From NCBI GenBank assembly GCA_964030785.1, contig OZ034969.1, forward strand, positions 34,890,601 to 34,954,600: a stretch of 64,000 nucleotides of DNA. The letters are read 5' to 3'. A model generated the notes under the pieces. The model was not told the DNA's origin, ran no database searches, and saw nothing but the letters and a program-made list of their open reading frames with translations. Every line of letters starts with the position of its first letter. Positions within the stretch are counted from its first letter, which is position 1. Source of the stretch: Siderastrea siderea (lineage: Eukaryota; Cnidaria; Anthozoa; Scleractinia; Rhizangiidae). Positions 22,166 through 34,617 of the stretch are shown here, piece after piece. Made by a program: the position numbers and the translations under genes.

Positions 22166-23224
22166 TGGTTGTAGACAGAAAATACCGGAAGGCACTAGCT
22201 CTGCCATGTTTGATGTCCGAACCATTGCCAAATGCTGCGAATTCAAGCGATGTAGTTCGACTTGATTCGATGTTACGCGAGTTACGCAAGTTACTGTGTT
22301 ACGATAAACACGGGTGCTTTTCTGGGGAAAATGTGTTCGGACCGCCGCAAAAACCATGGCTGTGGACAGAAAAAACCAGAACAGACAACAAAGATGAAGT
22401 CGTCGCCGGAAGGCAAATTAGTAACTTGAACTTTTTGCCCTCCACCAAAAAGACAACTGAGTATTCTTTTGACCTTTTTCTTTCCATTTATAGATATTTG
22501 ATATTTTTTCCTCAAGTTCTAAACTTCACTTTAGTCGAACTGAATCGTTTTGCTAAGCAAGCTAAGTTTTTTTTAAAAAAAAAAACCTCCTTTTCTAAAG
22601 CGACGGTGGTCATGCGATTTCCCGACAAGAAAAACACCTGTTGTCCAAAAGCACCGCGCGGTTTCCCGCCAAGAAAAGATGGCATTCTCCACCACCTCCC
22701 CTCCCCCTCCCCCAGAGTCTGTACGGACGGGCGGGGGGGGGGGCGTACGCTGACGTCACAAACAAAATTTCTCGGATCGATAGGTTACCAAATTTGCTTA
22801 GCAATGGTGCTCCGCTGGCGCGCTAGCGCGCGGGCTCCGCTATAAGTGCAGTACATCATTCAAAATAAATTGATCCTTGTGTTTATGATTATGCTTGCAT
22901 CGAGTTCGTTTTCAGTTCAGTTGGGTCGCTAGTGAAAGCCAGGGCCATTTCAGTCATGAGGAAGAGGTTTGCCTGTGTTCTTCGCTCAAAAATGGGATTT
23001 AAGGATTTCAACCAGCCTGCAGCTGGTTTTTTTTCAACTTCTTACCGTAATCTGTACAGTGTATCAGTGTTGTAGTTCTAAACTGTTCTGTTGAAGAAAA
23101 TGTCTTCGTTTCCTGTTGTTTCTAGGTAATTTCCCTTTATTGTTTATTTATGTCCATGTCTTAGTGCATACAGTAACAGAGTCGCACGGTTCTTTCACTA
23201 AGAGAATTCTTTCTATCTGTCAAT
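22166..23224. other. Junction region between young and old units
   Basis: Contains a direct repeat: about 75 bp at 22113-22190 (ACACGGGTGTTTTTCT through CATGGTTGTAGACAGAAA) repeated diverged at 22305-22372. After this lies a GC-rich stretch with a G/C homopolymer near 22730 and a GCGCGCTAGCGCGC palindrome near 22818. The 226-codon open frame across it is low-complexity and unsupported. Confidence 0.45.
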
Positions 23225-23301
23225 ATTCCTAATCAATCTATACAGAATGTAAATTTTCTCAAATTGTTTTACTTCCTTTTCATGTTCGTCTTGTTCAACT
23301 G

Positions 23302-23316
23302 AAGAAAGTGCAAATA
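23302..23316 (+). CDS. Predicted microexon 7, acceptor altered (12 or 15 nt)
   Basis: Aligned with the young cassettes, the acceptor CAACAG has become CAACTG, but the donor GTAAGTAATG is intact. An AAG at 23302-23304 offers a replacement acceptor, giving a 12-nt exon (23305-23316) instead of 15. Both are multiples of three. Phase 1 of the 12-nt form gives S-A-N. The upstream TTACTTCCTTTTCATGTTCG tract is recognisably that of the young units. May be weakened or inactive. Confidence 0.35.
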
Positions 23317-23335
23317 GTAAGTAATGTGTTTGTTA

Positions 23336-23880
23336 GGGGCCGATGACATGAGGCGGGCTGGCCCGGTTAGCCGAGCTGGCTCGGTTTGCCGGGATCTCGG
23401 CACGTCTGTGAAACATATTAAAAATCAACTTTGCGATTACATGGAAAAATCTCAGCCCGGCTAGCTGGGATCCCGGCATCGCGATGCCGGGATCTCGGCT
23501 AGCCGGGCTGAAAATTTACCATGTAATCGCGATTGCCGGGCCAGCCCGGCTAGCTGGGACAACACTTTCTCGTCACTAAATTTCGCTTCAGAGCAAAATG
23601 GCTCACCAGAAGATCGATATTTCTCTTACTGTATAACACATAAAGGTTTATCGGACCATAAAGCTACGTAAAACTGAAAATAATACACCAAAATAATGAA
23701 TTGGCGAAAATAAAAACACTTGGTTCATGTTCTTTGATGTAGCCATCTTTTCACACGACAGCTTCTAAATTTAGCCGCAGGCGGGCTGGCTCGCCTCATG
23801 TAATACCGGGCTGAGCAGTCATTTCGGTAAACCGAGCCAGCCCTGCAAACTGGGCCAGCCCGCCTCATGTAATCGGCCCC
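23336..23880. mobile_element. 545-bp MITE with TTA duplication (PIF/Harbinger-like)
   Basis: Termini GGGGCCGAT...ATCGGCCCC with inverted ACATGAGGCGGGCTGGCCC repeats, flanked by TTA on both sides (23333-23335, 23881-23883). Sister units give the uninterrupted sequence after the donor. Inside is a second palindrome around CCCGGCATCGCGATGCCGGG. A three-base TWA duplication is typical of PIF/Harbinger elements. No coding frame. Confidence 0.8.
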
Positions 23881-23985
23881 TTAGAGTAATATTTTTGTCA
23901 GTTATTTTAGGTACCACGCGGTTGTGTAATAAATTTTTCTCGGGCTATGCCCTTAACCATAAAATCACATATACCATCGAAGGTT
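23881..23985 (+). repeat. Old array unit, segment after microexon 7
   Basis: The TTTTAGGTACCACG...CATAAAATCACATAT run parallels the part of the young units that follows their microexons. It shows this region is a diverged copy of the same unit, later split by the LINE at 24555-26196. Confidence 0.65.
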
Positions 23986-24554
23986 TCAAAATTTAAGCAC
24001 GAAAGGATCGTTTAAAATTTCAAGAAAGGAAGGGAACTTAGAATGACTACAATGTGGACGTTTTCGCTGATTTTTCATCCATCCGCGAAATAAATTCCTG
24101 CGAAACTAATTAAATCCAGAAAATAAACTCCCGCTAAAAAATAATCAGCGAAAATTTGCTCCAAGGTTTTAAATTGTACTAAACTGACGTCAAATAACGA
24201 GGAAAAAATTGCCTGAAATCCGTGAATATCTGGAATCCAAATTCGGGAAATTTTGTTTCCGCGAAAGACAAAAAATTGGCAATCGGGGAAATTGAACTCA
24301 AGCGAAATTTTTTCTTTGGGACACGGTATGGGAAAAAAAGGAAGCTAATTTAAATATCCAGTGGTCTCTACAGTGGAGTAGATGAAAACTTTAGTGCGAT
24401 GTTATATGCAGTTATTAATTTCAATTTTTGTCTTGTTTGTGCTCGAATCAACAAACCCCAAGGAACACAGGCCACATTTTTCAGTTTGGGGCCAAAATAG
24501 CTCTTTCAATTTATTTTTGGTGTCTGTTTACTATTTTTCTGGCAAAGAAATGAT

Positions 24555-26196
24555 TTTTTTTAATTAATTACTTGCAAGCACAAAAAAGAAAAACAACGCA
24601 TACAGTACAAACACTAAAGCACATAACTAAACAATACAGCAGAGTAAAAAGTAAGTGATCCTAATTACAATGGTTTAGGTGCATTACCAAAATTACAAAG
24701 AGTTAGTCAGTCGAGGGGAGGGGAAGTAACATTTTGAAAGTTAATTGGGTTTGCCATAGTTGCATACATATACAAAATATACTTAAACAATATTTTCTAT
24801 ATATGAGCATAACAGTCCTTCAGTCAGGGGGACAGGAGATAAACTCTTTATAAACATTCTGCAAAAGGAATCCATTTTTTTGTGTCACCCACTTTTGTCT
24901 CTAATACATATCTTGATTTAACAAGACGTAGAAAAGATGTGAAATTTGGTGAGGTTTCCTCTAATCTGGCTTGCCATATATGATACCGCGCTAGCAACAA
25001 GATATAGTTTAATTGAAGTGAATATTTAGAATGAGGAACCGGCCTCAGGCCCAAAGCTGTTGTATTCAATAAAGTGAATTCGCCTGTTATCGAGAGGTTG
25101 TCCTGAAGCCAGTCAGTCACTCTTTTCCAAAAGGAGGATGTAACGTGACATGACCAAAAAAGGTGGATTAATGACTCTGAGGCACTGTGACAAAAAGTGC
25201 AATTTTCGTTTTCCTTTCTTCCTATTTTAAAAAGGAACTTGTTAGTTGGTATGCATCTATGCAAAAGTTTAAACTAGAACTCGATCAGTTTGGTGCTTTT
25301 AGTACAACTTGGAGCCATGAGGTACGCTTGTTCCCAGTTGAAAGTAGTTTTTTCATCTAAAAAATTGCAATCCTGAAACCATTTGTTTTGGCTGTTGCTC
25401 GGGGTTAGACCTTTTGTACTGATTAGCTTTTTGTAAATTATCGGGCCTGGTCTTTGACTTTTTATAATCTTATCGCAGAGTGTTTCAGAGTTGCCTCCTC
25501 TAATCTCAGCAGCTCCGGTAGCGGTTTTTCGAAGGGACTTTACAGCTGATAGTAAGCCATAGAAACTAAGAGGACGTAATTTTATGTCATACTTTGACGC
25601 AAGAGCATTAAGGGACAGAAATCCTTTGTTTTCCGTCCTTTGAAGGTGTTTAACTTTTGTTATACCTTTTTCAAGCCAATCCTTAAAAAAAATTGGCTTG
25701 TTATCAACCCTTATTAAAGAGTTGAACCATAAACTCTGTTCGCGAAAATTGATTTCAGAAGTTACTTGGCGCTCAAAATTGGTTTCGGCCCAGTATTCTA
25801 ATATTTCCTTAAGGAAGGGATCCGTGACCTTTATCATTTTCTTTGTGTCATTAACGTTAAGGTTACCCCGGAAGAGATTTTCACAGCCATAGTTCTTGAG
25901 TTCCATATCGAAGAGGAGTTTCCATTTTCCTTTGTTGGTCGTGTCCAAGTACTTTTTTACCCAAGTTGTTTTGAGAGATTTGTTAAAAGAGCAGAGATCA
26001 ATCATTTTCAGACCTCCATTTCTGGGATCGTTGATCATAACTTTTCTCTTTATTTTGTCACCTTTGCCATTCCATAGGAAATGGTAGAACATGTCATTTA
26101 TTTCTTTTATAGCATGGTGGTTAGAACGCAGCGGCGCTAATAAATAAACCAACTGTGATGCGGCCAGTGTCTTAACTACGGTGATTTTTCCTTTTC
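24555..26196 (-). mobile_element. 5'-truncated LINE, L1/Tx1-like
   Basis: Contains only the 3' part of a LINE ORF2 on the minus strand, inserted in the old array unit whose sequence resumes near 26440. A short T run near 24551-24560 may be the remnant of the poly(A) tail. There is no reverse transcriptase core, so the copy was dead on arrival. Confidence 0.75.
24848..26152 (-). pseudogene. LINE ORF2 C-terminal region, one internal stop
   Basis: The translation has the NGKGDKIKRKV and DPRNGGLKMIDL segments that follow the reverse transcriptase domain in L1-group elements. It ends with a zf-RVT-like segment (CTFCHSASESLIHLFWSC, with the CxxC...H...C pattern). One in-frame TAG at 25274-25276 falls in IEF-stop-FKLLHRCIPTN. 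The two halves are in the same frame, so a single nonsense change is the only break seen in the retained part. In the family this residue is usually Gln, so CAG to TAG is the likely change. The start is a 5' truncation and not a true initiation site. It lies antisense to the predicted microexon gene, within one of its introns. Confidence 0.85.
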
Positions 26197-26439
26197 AAGC
26201 TTGTTATAAAATAGGAGTAGGGAATTTTGCATAAGCATACCTGCTTCAACTGAACGTTTAAGTCTGCTTTTTATTAGCGGTGCAAGCGTAAGCATAAGCA
26301 CAATTAACGGCTCCTATAGAGAAAGGGAGAGAACCAGAAGCGAATCGTGAACTCAGAAGGAACAAACAAACACATTCTCATCTGGTTTCACTAGGAATTA
26401 CAGCGATGTAAGGATAAGCGCAGGTAAAGCGGAAAGTTG

Positions 26440-28440
26440 TTAATCCTTGCCCTTGTGCTTGTGCTATTGCTTGCGTCGAGCCCGTTTTGACTTTCGCTTT
26501 AGAGGAGCCCCAAGTTCATTGTCTGAGTTATCTCTGCTTTCTTCTGTACTGCCAATCTGTTCTCCAGTACTACTATACCCTGAAGCTCGTTAGAGTGGCG
26601 TCGCCAGGGTAGCTAGTCTGAAATGGTTCGTGTGCGCGTGATAATTTAATCCCCCAGTCTTCTGGGGCATACTCTAATAATACTTAAAAGCTAGTTAAAC
26701 AGTTAATAAACATAGCGTGTAAAAATAAAGAACTTCCAAAAACGTGGTTCGGAGACCACAAACATGACTTTAAGTCCGTCATTGATTACGTTTCATGGGC
26801 ACAACGTCGTAAGCTTAAAAAACTATTACCCGTATCGAACCCACAACGGCTCTTGGTTGAGATACGAGCAATGTTCTTTTTATTAGTTTTATTTGCGGTC
26901 ATATGAAAATCCAAATAGTTCTATGTTGAAAAAGAACCATAGGCAAAACAACAGCTTACCTTTGATATTTAAAACATCGTTTATCAAGTTGCGTATTTGA
27001 TTATTTTTGAACGCGAAGCGTATTAGGAATTAATAAAGGCGTACATATAAGTATAATATTTTATAGAAATTTTTTGGTTGCTTTGCATATTTTGTACCAG
27101 TCAAAACTTTAGCACATCGAGTTAATACTTACTGAACATGGAATCTGTTGCTGAGCAACACGAATACCTCACAAAAGTAAAGGCACGCGATAGTTTTCCT
27201 GTTGTTTATTCAAAACAAACAACTCGGTTGTGATTGAGCAGCGAAACGCATGCGGGGGAGCAACCGTTCAGATTAGCTACCGGGTGATACCAGGCTTAAC
27301 GATTATAATGCGGTAGTACTGAGGACCACACAAGTGCATTGTACAATAGCAGTCATAGCTGAAAATGTACGAATTTGTATGAGAATCAGGAATCTTTTTG
27401 TTTTACTGTATGACTGAAATCTTGAACAAGCTGATTTTGGCGACAAAATTAGAATAATCGAAGTTTTGGACTCAAAAAGTATCACAGCGAGTTGAAAATA
27501 ACTGTCAGGAATCAGCGAAGGCGTACATGTATATTGGTATAATATTGTAGAGAACAAGAGACTGAACCTTGGCGCAGTATTCCATCGTCTGTCCAGACAG
27601 ACGGACGCCAACAACAATTTTAGAAAAAAATTTTGGTTGCTTTCCGTATTTTTTACTGGTCAAAGCTTTAACGCATTGAATTAATACTTATTGAACATGC
27701 AATCTGTGGCTGAGCAACACGAATAACTCACAAAAGGCACGCCGTTGTTTATTCAAAAAAAACAACTCGGTTGTGATTGAGCAGCAAAAGCATGCGGGGA
27801 AGGAACCGTTCAGATTAGCTACCAGATGACGCCAGCCTTAACGATTATAAAGCGGTAGTGCTGCGGACCACACTACTGTATTGCACAGTAGCAGCAATAG
27901 TTGAAAATTTAAGGGTTTGTATGAGAATAAGGAATCGTTTTGTTTAACTCTATTACTGAAACCTTGGAAAAGGTGATTTTGACGACAAAATTAGAGTAGT
28001 AGAAGTTTTAAATTTAAAAATAAGCACAACGAGATAGCTGTCGGAAGATGATTTTTCTTAAATTAATAAAAGCTCCTTTTAAATAAGCGTAAAATTATCA
28101 CTGCTTCTCTTTGTTCTTGTTTTATGTTCTTATGCGAAGTGAGCATAAGAGCAAAAATATTTTGATCTTTGTGTATTCAGCTTATGGTTGCTGCTTGCAT
28201 CGAGCCAATTTTCGGTTCACGGTAAAATGTGGGTCTTGTGCTTACAATTGCACCCTTGGTGTCAACAAGTGTAACTTACACGCGTAAATCAACGTAAGTG
28301 ATTGTGACAAAAGATTTTTTTTAGGACCGCGAAGAGCAACGGATTTGCTCCTGCTTTCAATGGAAAAATAGGATTTTAGGCGTTGGAGCTTTGATTCTGC
28401 CTCTAGGAAAGGTAGACGGGATTCTGCCTCTAGGAAAGAT
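26440..28440 (+). repeat. Older, diverged array units
   Basis: Contains GCTTGCGTCGAGCCCG, AGAGGAGCCCCAAG and CTGTACTGCCAATCTG blocks matching the young units in order. There are then two copies (about 27230 and 27770) of the TTGAGCAGCGAA...CATAGCTGAAAA block that parallels 7395-7530 in unit 1. No gene other than the microexon model is supported here. Confidence 0.7.
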
Positions 28441-28862
28441 AAACGGGATTACTTCGTTAAGTAATTTTTTCAGTTTTTATTGCAGTTTATTATTCTAGTT
28501 TTCATTTTAGGGTCTTTTTTGAAATTTTATTTTTGTTTAATTCATATGTGTATACTATTTATGAGTACTTTACATTTATGTACTTAATATTACTTAATTC
28601 ATATATGTATAGTACTTGTGATGTGAATGCATCTGACTGTTCATATTTTTTGATTATCTTGGTGATACAAATCATTTTACGGGAGTTAACGAAGGAACAT
28701 TTTAATTAAACCAGGACGAAATCTGTATTGGATTTATAGATATTTATTAAACTGATGATGACTTGGTGTTTAAGTGCATATGGGATTTGAAAATTCAATT
28801 TAACAATTTCTTTATTGTATTTTTTTAAATTATCTTTCTTTTTCTTCTTTTGGTGTTTGCAG

Positions 28863-28877
28863 CGAGTGCAAGTTCAG
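28863..28877 (+). CDS. Predicted microexon 8 (15 nt, phase 1-1)
   Basis: The acceptor follows TCTTTCTTTTTCTTCTTTTG and GTGTTTGCAG; the donor is GTAAGC. CGAGTGCAAGTTCAG gives S-A-S-S in phase 1. This acceptor type (TGTTTGCAG) is shared by microexons 10 and 11 and defines an older subfamily of cassettes, distinct from the CAACAG type of the young block. Confidence 0.5.
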
Positions 28878-29179
28878 GTAAGCAATATATATGTAGATAA
28901 TCTCTTTGGCCGTCTATAAGAAATGTTTTACACAAGGTGAGATTTAAACAGGTTAATTTTGATGAACGTCCTGCATACTTCATATTATTTAGTTTTCCTA
29001 AGCCCATCCGACACTTCTCTAAAGTTTACGAACGTGGCGTTCGTAATGAAATCATATATAAGCGAAGTTTGTGGTTACTTTTCACAAGTTTAAAGGAACT
29101 ATGTCACGGTATTTGCATCCATTTTTCTGATCTGACAAAATTATTTTCTTATTGAAGAGAATTTCAAAATAATCGTTTC

Positions 29180-30239
29180 CTAAGGTAGAAAAACACCAAA
29201 GAAGTAATAATAAACCAAAACTGAACAAGGATTGTTACGATTGAGGGAGATTAAGACGGCGAATGACAAACCGTTATCCGTGACGTAGCTCCTTTAATCA
29301 GACAAGATTTCATTACATGGAGTAAATAGCGGGTGAACATGCAAATAGTTGCTGAAAACACGAATGACTCAAAAAAGGCACGTCATTATTTTCCTATAAC
29401 TCGGTCGGTTGTGATTGAGCAGCAAAGAGCATGCGGGGGAGGAACCCTTCAGACCAGTTGCTAGGTGACACCATTCTTTACGATTATAAAGCGGTAATGC
29501 TAGGGACCAGACTTCTGTATTGCGCAGTGGCAGTAATGGCTAAATGTAGGGGTTTGTATGACAATTAGGTGTTTATTTGTTTTGCGGTATGAGTAAAACC
29601 TTGAACAAATTTTATTTTGGCCACAGAATTGGAATAAACTTGAAAATTAGCACACTTAGTTGAAAATGACTGTCGGAAGATGATTTTCTTAAAAACTCAT
29701 TTAAATTAGCCTAAAATCACTGCTTTTGTTGTTCTTGGTTGGTGTTCCGTTTTTACTTGCGAAGTGACCATAAGTGCAAAAGTATTTTGATCTTTGTGTC
29801 TTGTGCTTATGCTTGCATCGAGCTCATTTTCAGTTCGCGGTGAAATGTGGGCTCTTATGCTTGCAATTTGATCGATCCCGTTTCCAGATCACGGTAAAAT
29901 AAGGGCTCCCGTGCTTGCAAGTGCATCTTTAGTGTGAACAGGTGTAATTTACACACGTAAATTCACTCACATCAATGTGACAATGGATTCGCCTTTTCAA
30001 GAGCGCGATGAGGAACGGATTTGCGCATGCTTTTCTTTGGGAAAGAGGGATTAAAGGCATTGGGGCTTTGATTCTGCCTCTAGGAGTGGAAAAAAAACGC
30101 CACCTGGAAATGGGATTTTGAAGTGGGGCTTTTGGAGTTGTCTTAGTTGTTCCTCCACTCAATGGAACATGGAATTTTAAATTCGCTTAATTAACAATCT
30201 TTGAATGGTACTTTCACTTATCTTCTCCTTCTTATTTAG
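29180..30239 (+). repeat. Older array unit with conserved intronic block
   Basis: The block at about 29410-29560 (GATTGAGCAGCAAAGAGCAT, then GAGGAACCCTTCAGACC) is a third old copy of the segment seen at 27230 and 27770 and in the young units. The order matches; identity is visibly lower than among the young units. Confidence 0.65.
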
Positions 30240-30252
30240 ATTCTGCTGCCCC
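30240..30252 (+). pseudogene. Decayed microexon copy
   Basis: Positioned where an old unit should carry its cassette, after TCTCCTTCTTATTTAG. The donor has become GTCAAT and the enclosed segment is 13 nt, not a multiple of three, so inclusion would break the frame. Its downstream flank (AAGATAAACGAATTTACT) still matches other units. Confidence 0.4.
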
Positions 30253-30517
30253 GTCAATAATTCAATAGTTCAAAGATAAACGAATTTACTAGTCATATGA
30301 GAAATGTTTTTCACGAATTTTCATGTGTTTATTTTTGTATTTCAGCCGATAGGAAAGTGATAAAGGTTCTTTTTTAAGTAATTATTTTCAGTTTTTATTG
30401 AAGTTTATAATTCTAGTTTTCAATTTAGGTTTTTTCTTAAATGTAAGTATTGCTTAATTCATATATGTATAGTATTTATGAGCAATATACATTAGTATTC
30501 ATGATATGAATGCATCT

Positions 30518-31357
30518 GAGGGTGTGTTTCCTTGAGGGAGGATCCGGATCAGGATTTCTGATCCGTCGCGTTCCTTTCAGCGAATCCATTTTCAGATCAG
30601 TGATCTATCGAATCCACTCTGGACATGGATTCATCGGATCACTGATCTGAGCGATCAGAAAATGGTCCATCGGATTCGTGATCCAGAGTGTTCCTTTGGA
30701 TAAAGTATCCGAAATTTATCACGGTGCACAGCGGTTTTCGCTGTGAATGGTGCATTTCCTGCTCGGAGATATTCGGCATTCGTGGTAAGTAGACATCAAA
30801 AATATCGTAATTTAGTCCTGTTTCTACCCGCACCTATTTACATTCGTCACGAAATGGACGAAGGACAAATAGTTGAAGCGGCTTGTACAAAAACTGTCGG
30901 TTTTACCACGAAATTGCCATAAAGTGACTCTCTTTGAACATGGTGGATCGAGCCTCCGTGATGGAGCCTGTACAGTTTATGGTTAAAAGACGCTTTTTGG
31001 TATTTTAGCTGGGTGTGCTGGGTGACTTCTCAAGTGCACTCTTGCTTTACATATGTTTAGATTGTAACGCTTTTCGTAGGGGTTTTAAATTTGTAATAAG
31101 TCGATCCTCTAAAAAACTTGTTATTGTTTTTCAACGCCAGTTTTACAGAATCGAAATCGACAGTTCAGAAATCGAACGTTTGATTGGGTTCGATTGTCCA
31201 ATTTTTGTTTTGTTTGATTGAAATTCAGCTGCGATTTCGTGCCTGATGTCATGGTAACTGATCCTACTTATAAAACCTCGTTCCTTTGATGCACCATGAT
31301 CCGGGTGATCTTGGATCACTGATCCTGATCTGGATCATCCCAAAGGAAAGCACCCTG
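30518..31357. mobile_element. TGA-flanked MITE (GGGTGxxTTTCC termini), PIF/Harbinger-like
   Basis: Ends GGGTGTGTTTCCTTGAG and, reversed, GGGTGCTTTCCTTTGGGA, followed inward by GGATCCGGATCAGGAT-type repeats. TGA flanks both sides, and the sister sequence near 28635 (GAATGCATCTGACTGTTCAT) is the empty site. A three-base T-N-A duplication fits PIF/Harbinger. The interior has several GATCAGTGATC-like motifs and no coding frame of note. Confidence 0.75.
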
Positions 31358-34280
31358 AATGTTCATATATTTCGATTATCCTGCTGATACAAATTTGATA
31401 CAAATCATTTTACGCGAGTTAAGCGAAGGAAAATTTTATTTAAACCAGGACGAAATCTGTATCGGATTTACAGATATTTATTAAACATTTTGTTGGCAGT
31501 TATTTAAACGGAAGTAAGAAATTAGAGAAATTACATTCCAAGTAAATTGATTGTTATAAATACTGACAAATAGAAAACATCTTCTTAGTCAAAGAACCGA
31601 AATCATTTTGTTACATAGAGAGTAAAGGAAAATTATCAAGCTGAGTCAATAAAAAAGAGGGAATTTTATACAAAAGAACAGTTAATTGCCACGACACTGG
31701 CACACTCTAAGAAATTCCAAAAAGTCCTGTTTATGACATTTTGTAAAAACTGTTTCCTACATGTATGTTATTTATTTTTTCCTACGGCCTGAAACAAAAA
31801 GCCATTCTTTTACTTTGTTTTTTATTCTGAAGTTTTTAAGTAATACCACATATGAAATTGGAATACCAAGAACAATTACAGCGGAGCTTCCAAGCGGAGC
31901 TCCATACCTCTACTAAGAACCATGCTGGTAATTTTTCATGGTCATGGCAAGCGGAATGGCTCGCGGACGCGTGCGCCGTGCGTACGTCGCATTACATGAC
32001 ATTCTTATATGAAGGAATTTTCGCCCAGCTTCTAGCCAATGGCGTGCGAGGAATCACGTAAGTCTTTTCACGGGGCAAATTGGATGTTGGCGTAATCAGC
32101 TTTGCATTTGTCATTTTAAGTCCACTTATATTTATGGGAATTTAGTTTATGTCATTAGATCTGTTTCATTTACGATTTATTTATGTTGACGTTGAAAAAA
32201 CTGTTAAAAAACGCACTCAGATTTGAGGCATGTCTGTCTACAGATGTAGTGTTGAATATGTTGTGCTAATAGCCGATTTTACTTGCGTGGACCGATGAAG
32301 AAAGTGTGACGCGAATTCCATTTTAATAAGTATAAACTGGTGGTTTTTCGAATAAAATTTTTCAAAACTGATTTCTCTGACCATTATTTTGTGTTTGTTT
32401 ACTCAAAACATTTCGTCAAAATACAGTGAGGGACTGTCAACACAACAGCACTGTTTGTTTTGAATTTTGACTACAGGGTCCATCTCTTTGGGCAATTGTC
32501 AATTTTATTGTCCCAGAAATTTTCAATAGCAATAATCTTTTAAGCAAAGTATTTGTCATTAATTGAGTGACTTTACATGTTTACGGTAATTTTCTTGAAT
32601 GTTTGAAAAACGTGTTCAAAATAGCCTTGAAACCCGCTTCGAAAGGAATTGCTTGCGAGTATTAAACTTATTTATAATGCTTTTTGTTTTCCTAGGCAAA
32701 GAAGTGCTCATGTGAATGAAATTTCATGTTTGTAAAGGTTTCTAGCCCTTGTTCTGTGTTTATTCATTCAAGGAATTTTCATTAATGATCATTCTGATAA
32801 GAAAAAAAAATTAAGTTTATGTTTTAAGTTTAGTGGATAATTCTCAATGTTTTTCTTTGAGCAATTCTTTTTTCGCATCTGGTGTATTTTATTTCAGTTG
32901 TGAAATATTTTATCTTCCTTATATTGTTTTTTATATTTTTTAGTTTCTTTGTTTGAAATGAATGACATTTCTGTCCTAATTTAGCGACTAAACTAAGACG
33001 ATTCATTGAGTGAGTTCAGTGTGGCACTTTTTCGTGTTCGTTTTGTTTTTAACCTCAGCGCCATTTCAACGCGTCTTTAGTTACAGATCGGAATGAAAAA
33101 AATTCTTAAGTAACTATAAACGAAGCAATTTTCGGTTTAAATCTATTTTTTTGTTAAAAAGAGACTAAAAGCTTCCTAAAATTAGTTCAGTCTGTGTTCT
33201 TGAAAGCGCCCAAATAATACGTCGCAGGCGAAAAAGTTGTGCCATTTTCTCTCTATAATTTTACGTGTGCTTAAAAGTTTCAGAAAACATTTTTTGGTAA
33301 TTTTTGTCCGTAAACTGGTTGATGCCGGGGCAATATTATTTATTTCAGCAAAAATGTTTCATAGTTGACAGAACTAAACAGCCAGAGGGATGCATAGGAA
33401 TAAGTGAGAAATGCGTGTTTACATTAAAAAATCTGTCGAGTCGCTACTGGGAGCAACTTAAGCGGTTCATTAGAGCGATTGTAGTTTTACAAGTACTCTT
33501 ATTGAACTTAAAAAGCTTTCAAAAGATGCTACAAGTAGAGCTGTCGGTGAACGTCGTAATGAAGTCTTCTCTTTGAAGAAAAATAAGTCAACTCATAAAG
33601 ACACTGTATAGAGGACAAAGTTGATGCAAAGTACCTGTTTAGCTTTAGATTTAGCCAATATTTAACTTAGCCGACAGTTTCAGTTTGGCACTCGGGAGCA
33701 GTATTGTATTCTCTACTGATCTTTTGCAACAAAATTAAATAATCACTGCTATTTTTAACTTCATGTTGCCATTGTCACATGAGGCATTTTCTTTTAGCGG
33801 GAAGGGAAACTGATGAGAAACCTTTCCGTTTCCTGGCCTTTGTAATTATTTTGTCCTTCAGTGACTAGAAGTAAACAAATTGTGCAGCAACTACGTAGAA
33901 GAAAAACAAAAACGGCACCTAATAACTCCGCCGATGGCCTATAAAATCTTAAAAGTAACCTACTTCCTCTCAGTCTGGAGAAATTATCAGTAGCTGTTAT
34001 AAACTGCAGCAACAGATGGATTGAAGCAAACGAGTAGCCGATTTTGACATAAACGGCCAGGTGGCAATCTAGCCGAACGAAAAAGAACAGAAGGAAACCA
34101 AACCGCGAAATTTCGACTTTCGGTAAGGTCAGAAAAAATGAGGTTAACTAGAAACAGCATTTTGCAATTGGAGTTGACGATTTATTCCCCATGAAATCTT
34201 GTCTTAAGGACTAACTTACGCCATATTTAATGACTTCAGTGAGAGAAGTTTCAGAAGTTAATAAGTACTAAAAAATGTAG
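31358..34280. other. Predicted intron, no further gene seen
   Basis: 31360-31490 still matches an old array unit (GATACAAATCATTTTACG...GGATTTACAGATATTTATTA, also at 28660 and 38900). The remainder is AT-rich with several short open frames that lack support. The frame at 31852-32061 ends beside a GTAAGT, but its open phase (0) and length (176 nt from the nearest AG) do not fit the array gene. Confidence 0.4.
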
Positions 34281-34318
34281 AGCTCCGCTTTTAGGCTTGG
34301 CTAAATCTATATGTTATT
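34281..34318 (+). repeat. Dispersed repeat fragment (CTCCGCTTTTAGGCTTGGCT)
   Basis: The same segment, inverted, sits in every young unit (for example 7769-7800, ATATAGATTTAGCCAAGCCT) and, direct, at 48609-48646. It marks a mobile sequence shared by the array and its surroundings. Confidence 0.7.
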
Positions 34319-34617
34319 TAACAACAGCTTTAACAACAGTGGTGGAGAACAATAAGAAATATTTTGTTACAGTGTCATTTTTCTCAGAAAAATTTATGCA
34401 GTTTTTTCTCGTCAAGTGGTCCGTTCTCTAATTATTCTGCAATTGAAGGTTACTCTTAAACTACTGAGCTTTGCAGCTTCTTTATTCAGGATTTGTGACA
34501 ATTTCAGCCAAAGGTTCGCCTAAATTGCAGGAAAGAAATGTTTAAAGGATCTTTGAATGTAAATGGGAAGAAACTGTGACTTAATTAATCAGTAATATTG
34601 AGATTTGTCTGCCTTAA

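Noticed and set aside
31882..32057. Exon ending at GTAAGT near 32058
   Set aside because: The open phase is 0, phase 1 hits TAA after about 12 codons, and 176 nt is not a multiple of three.
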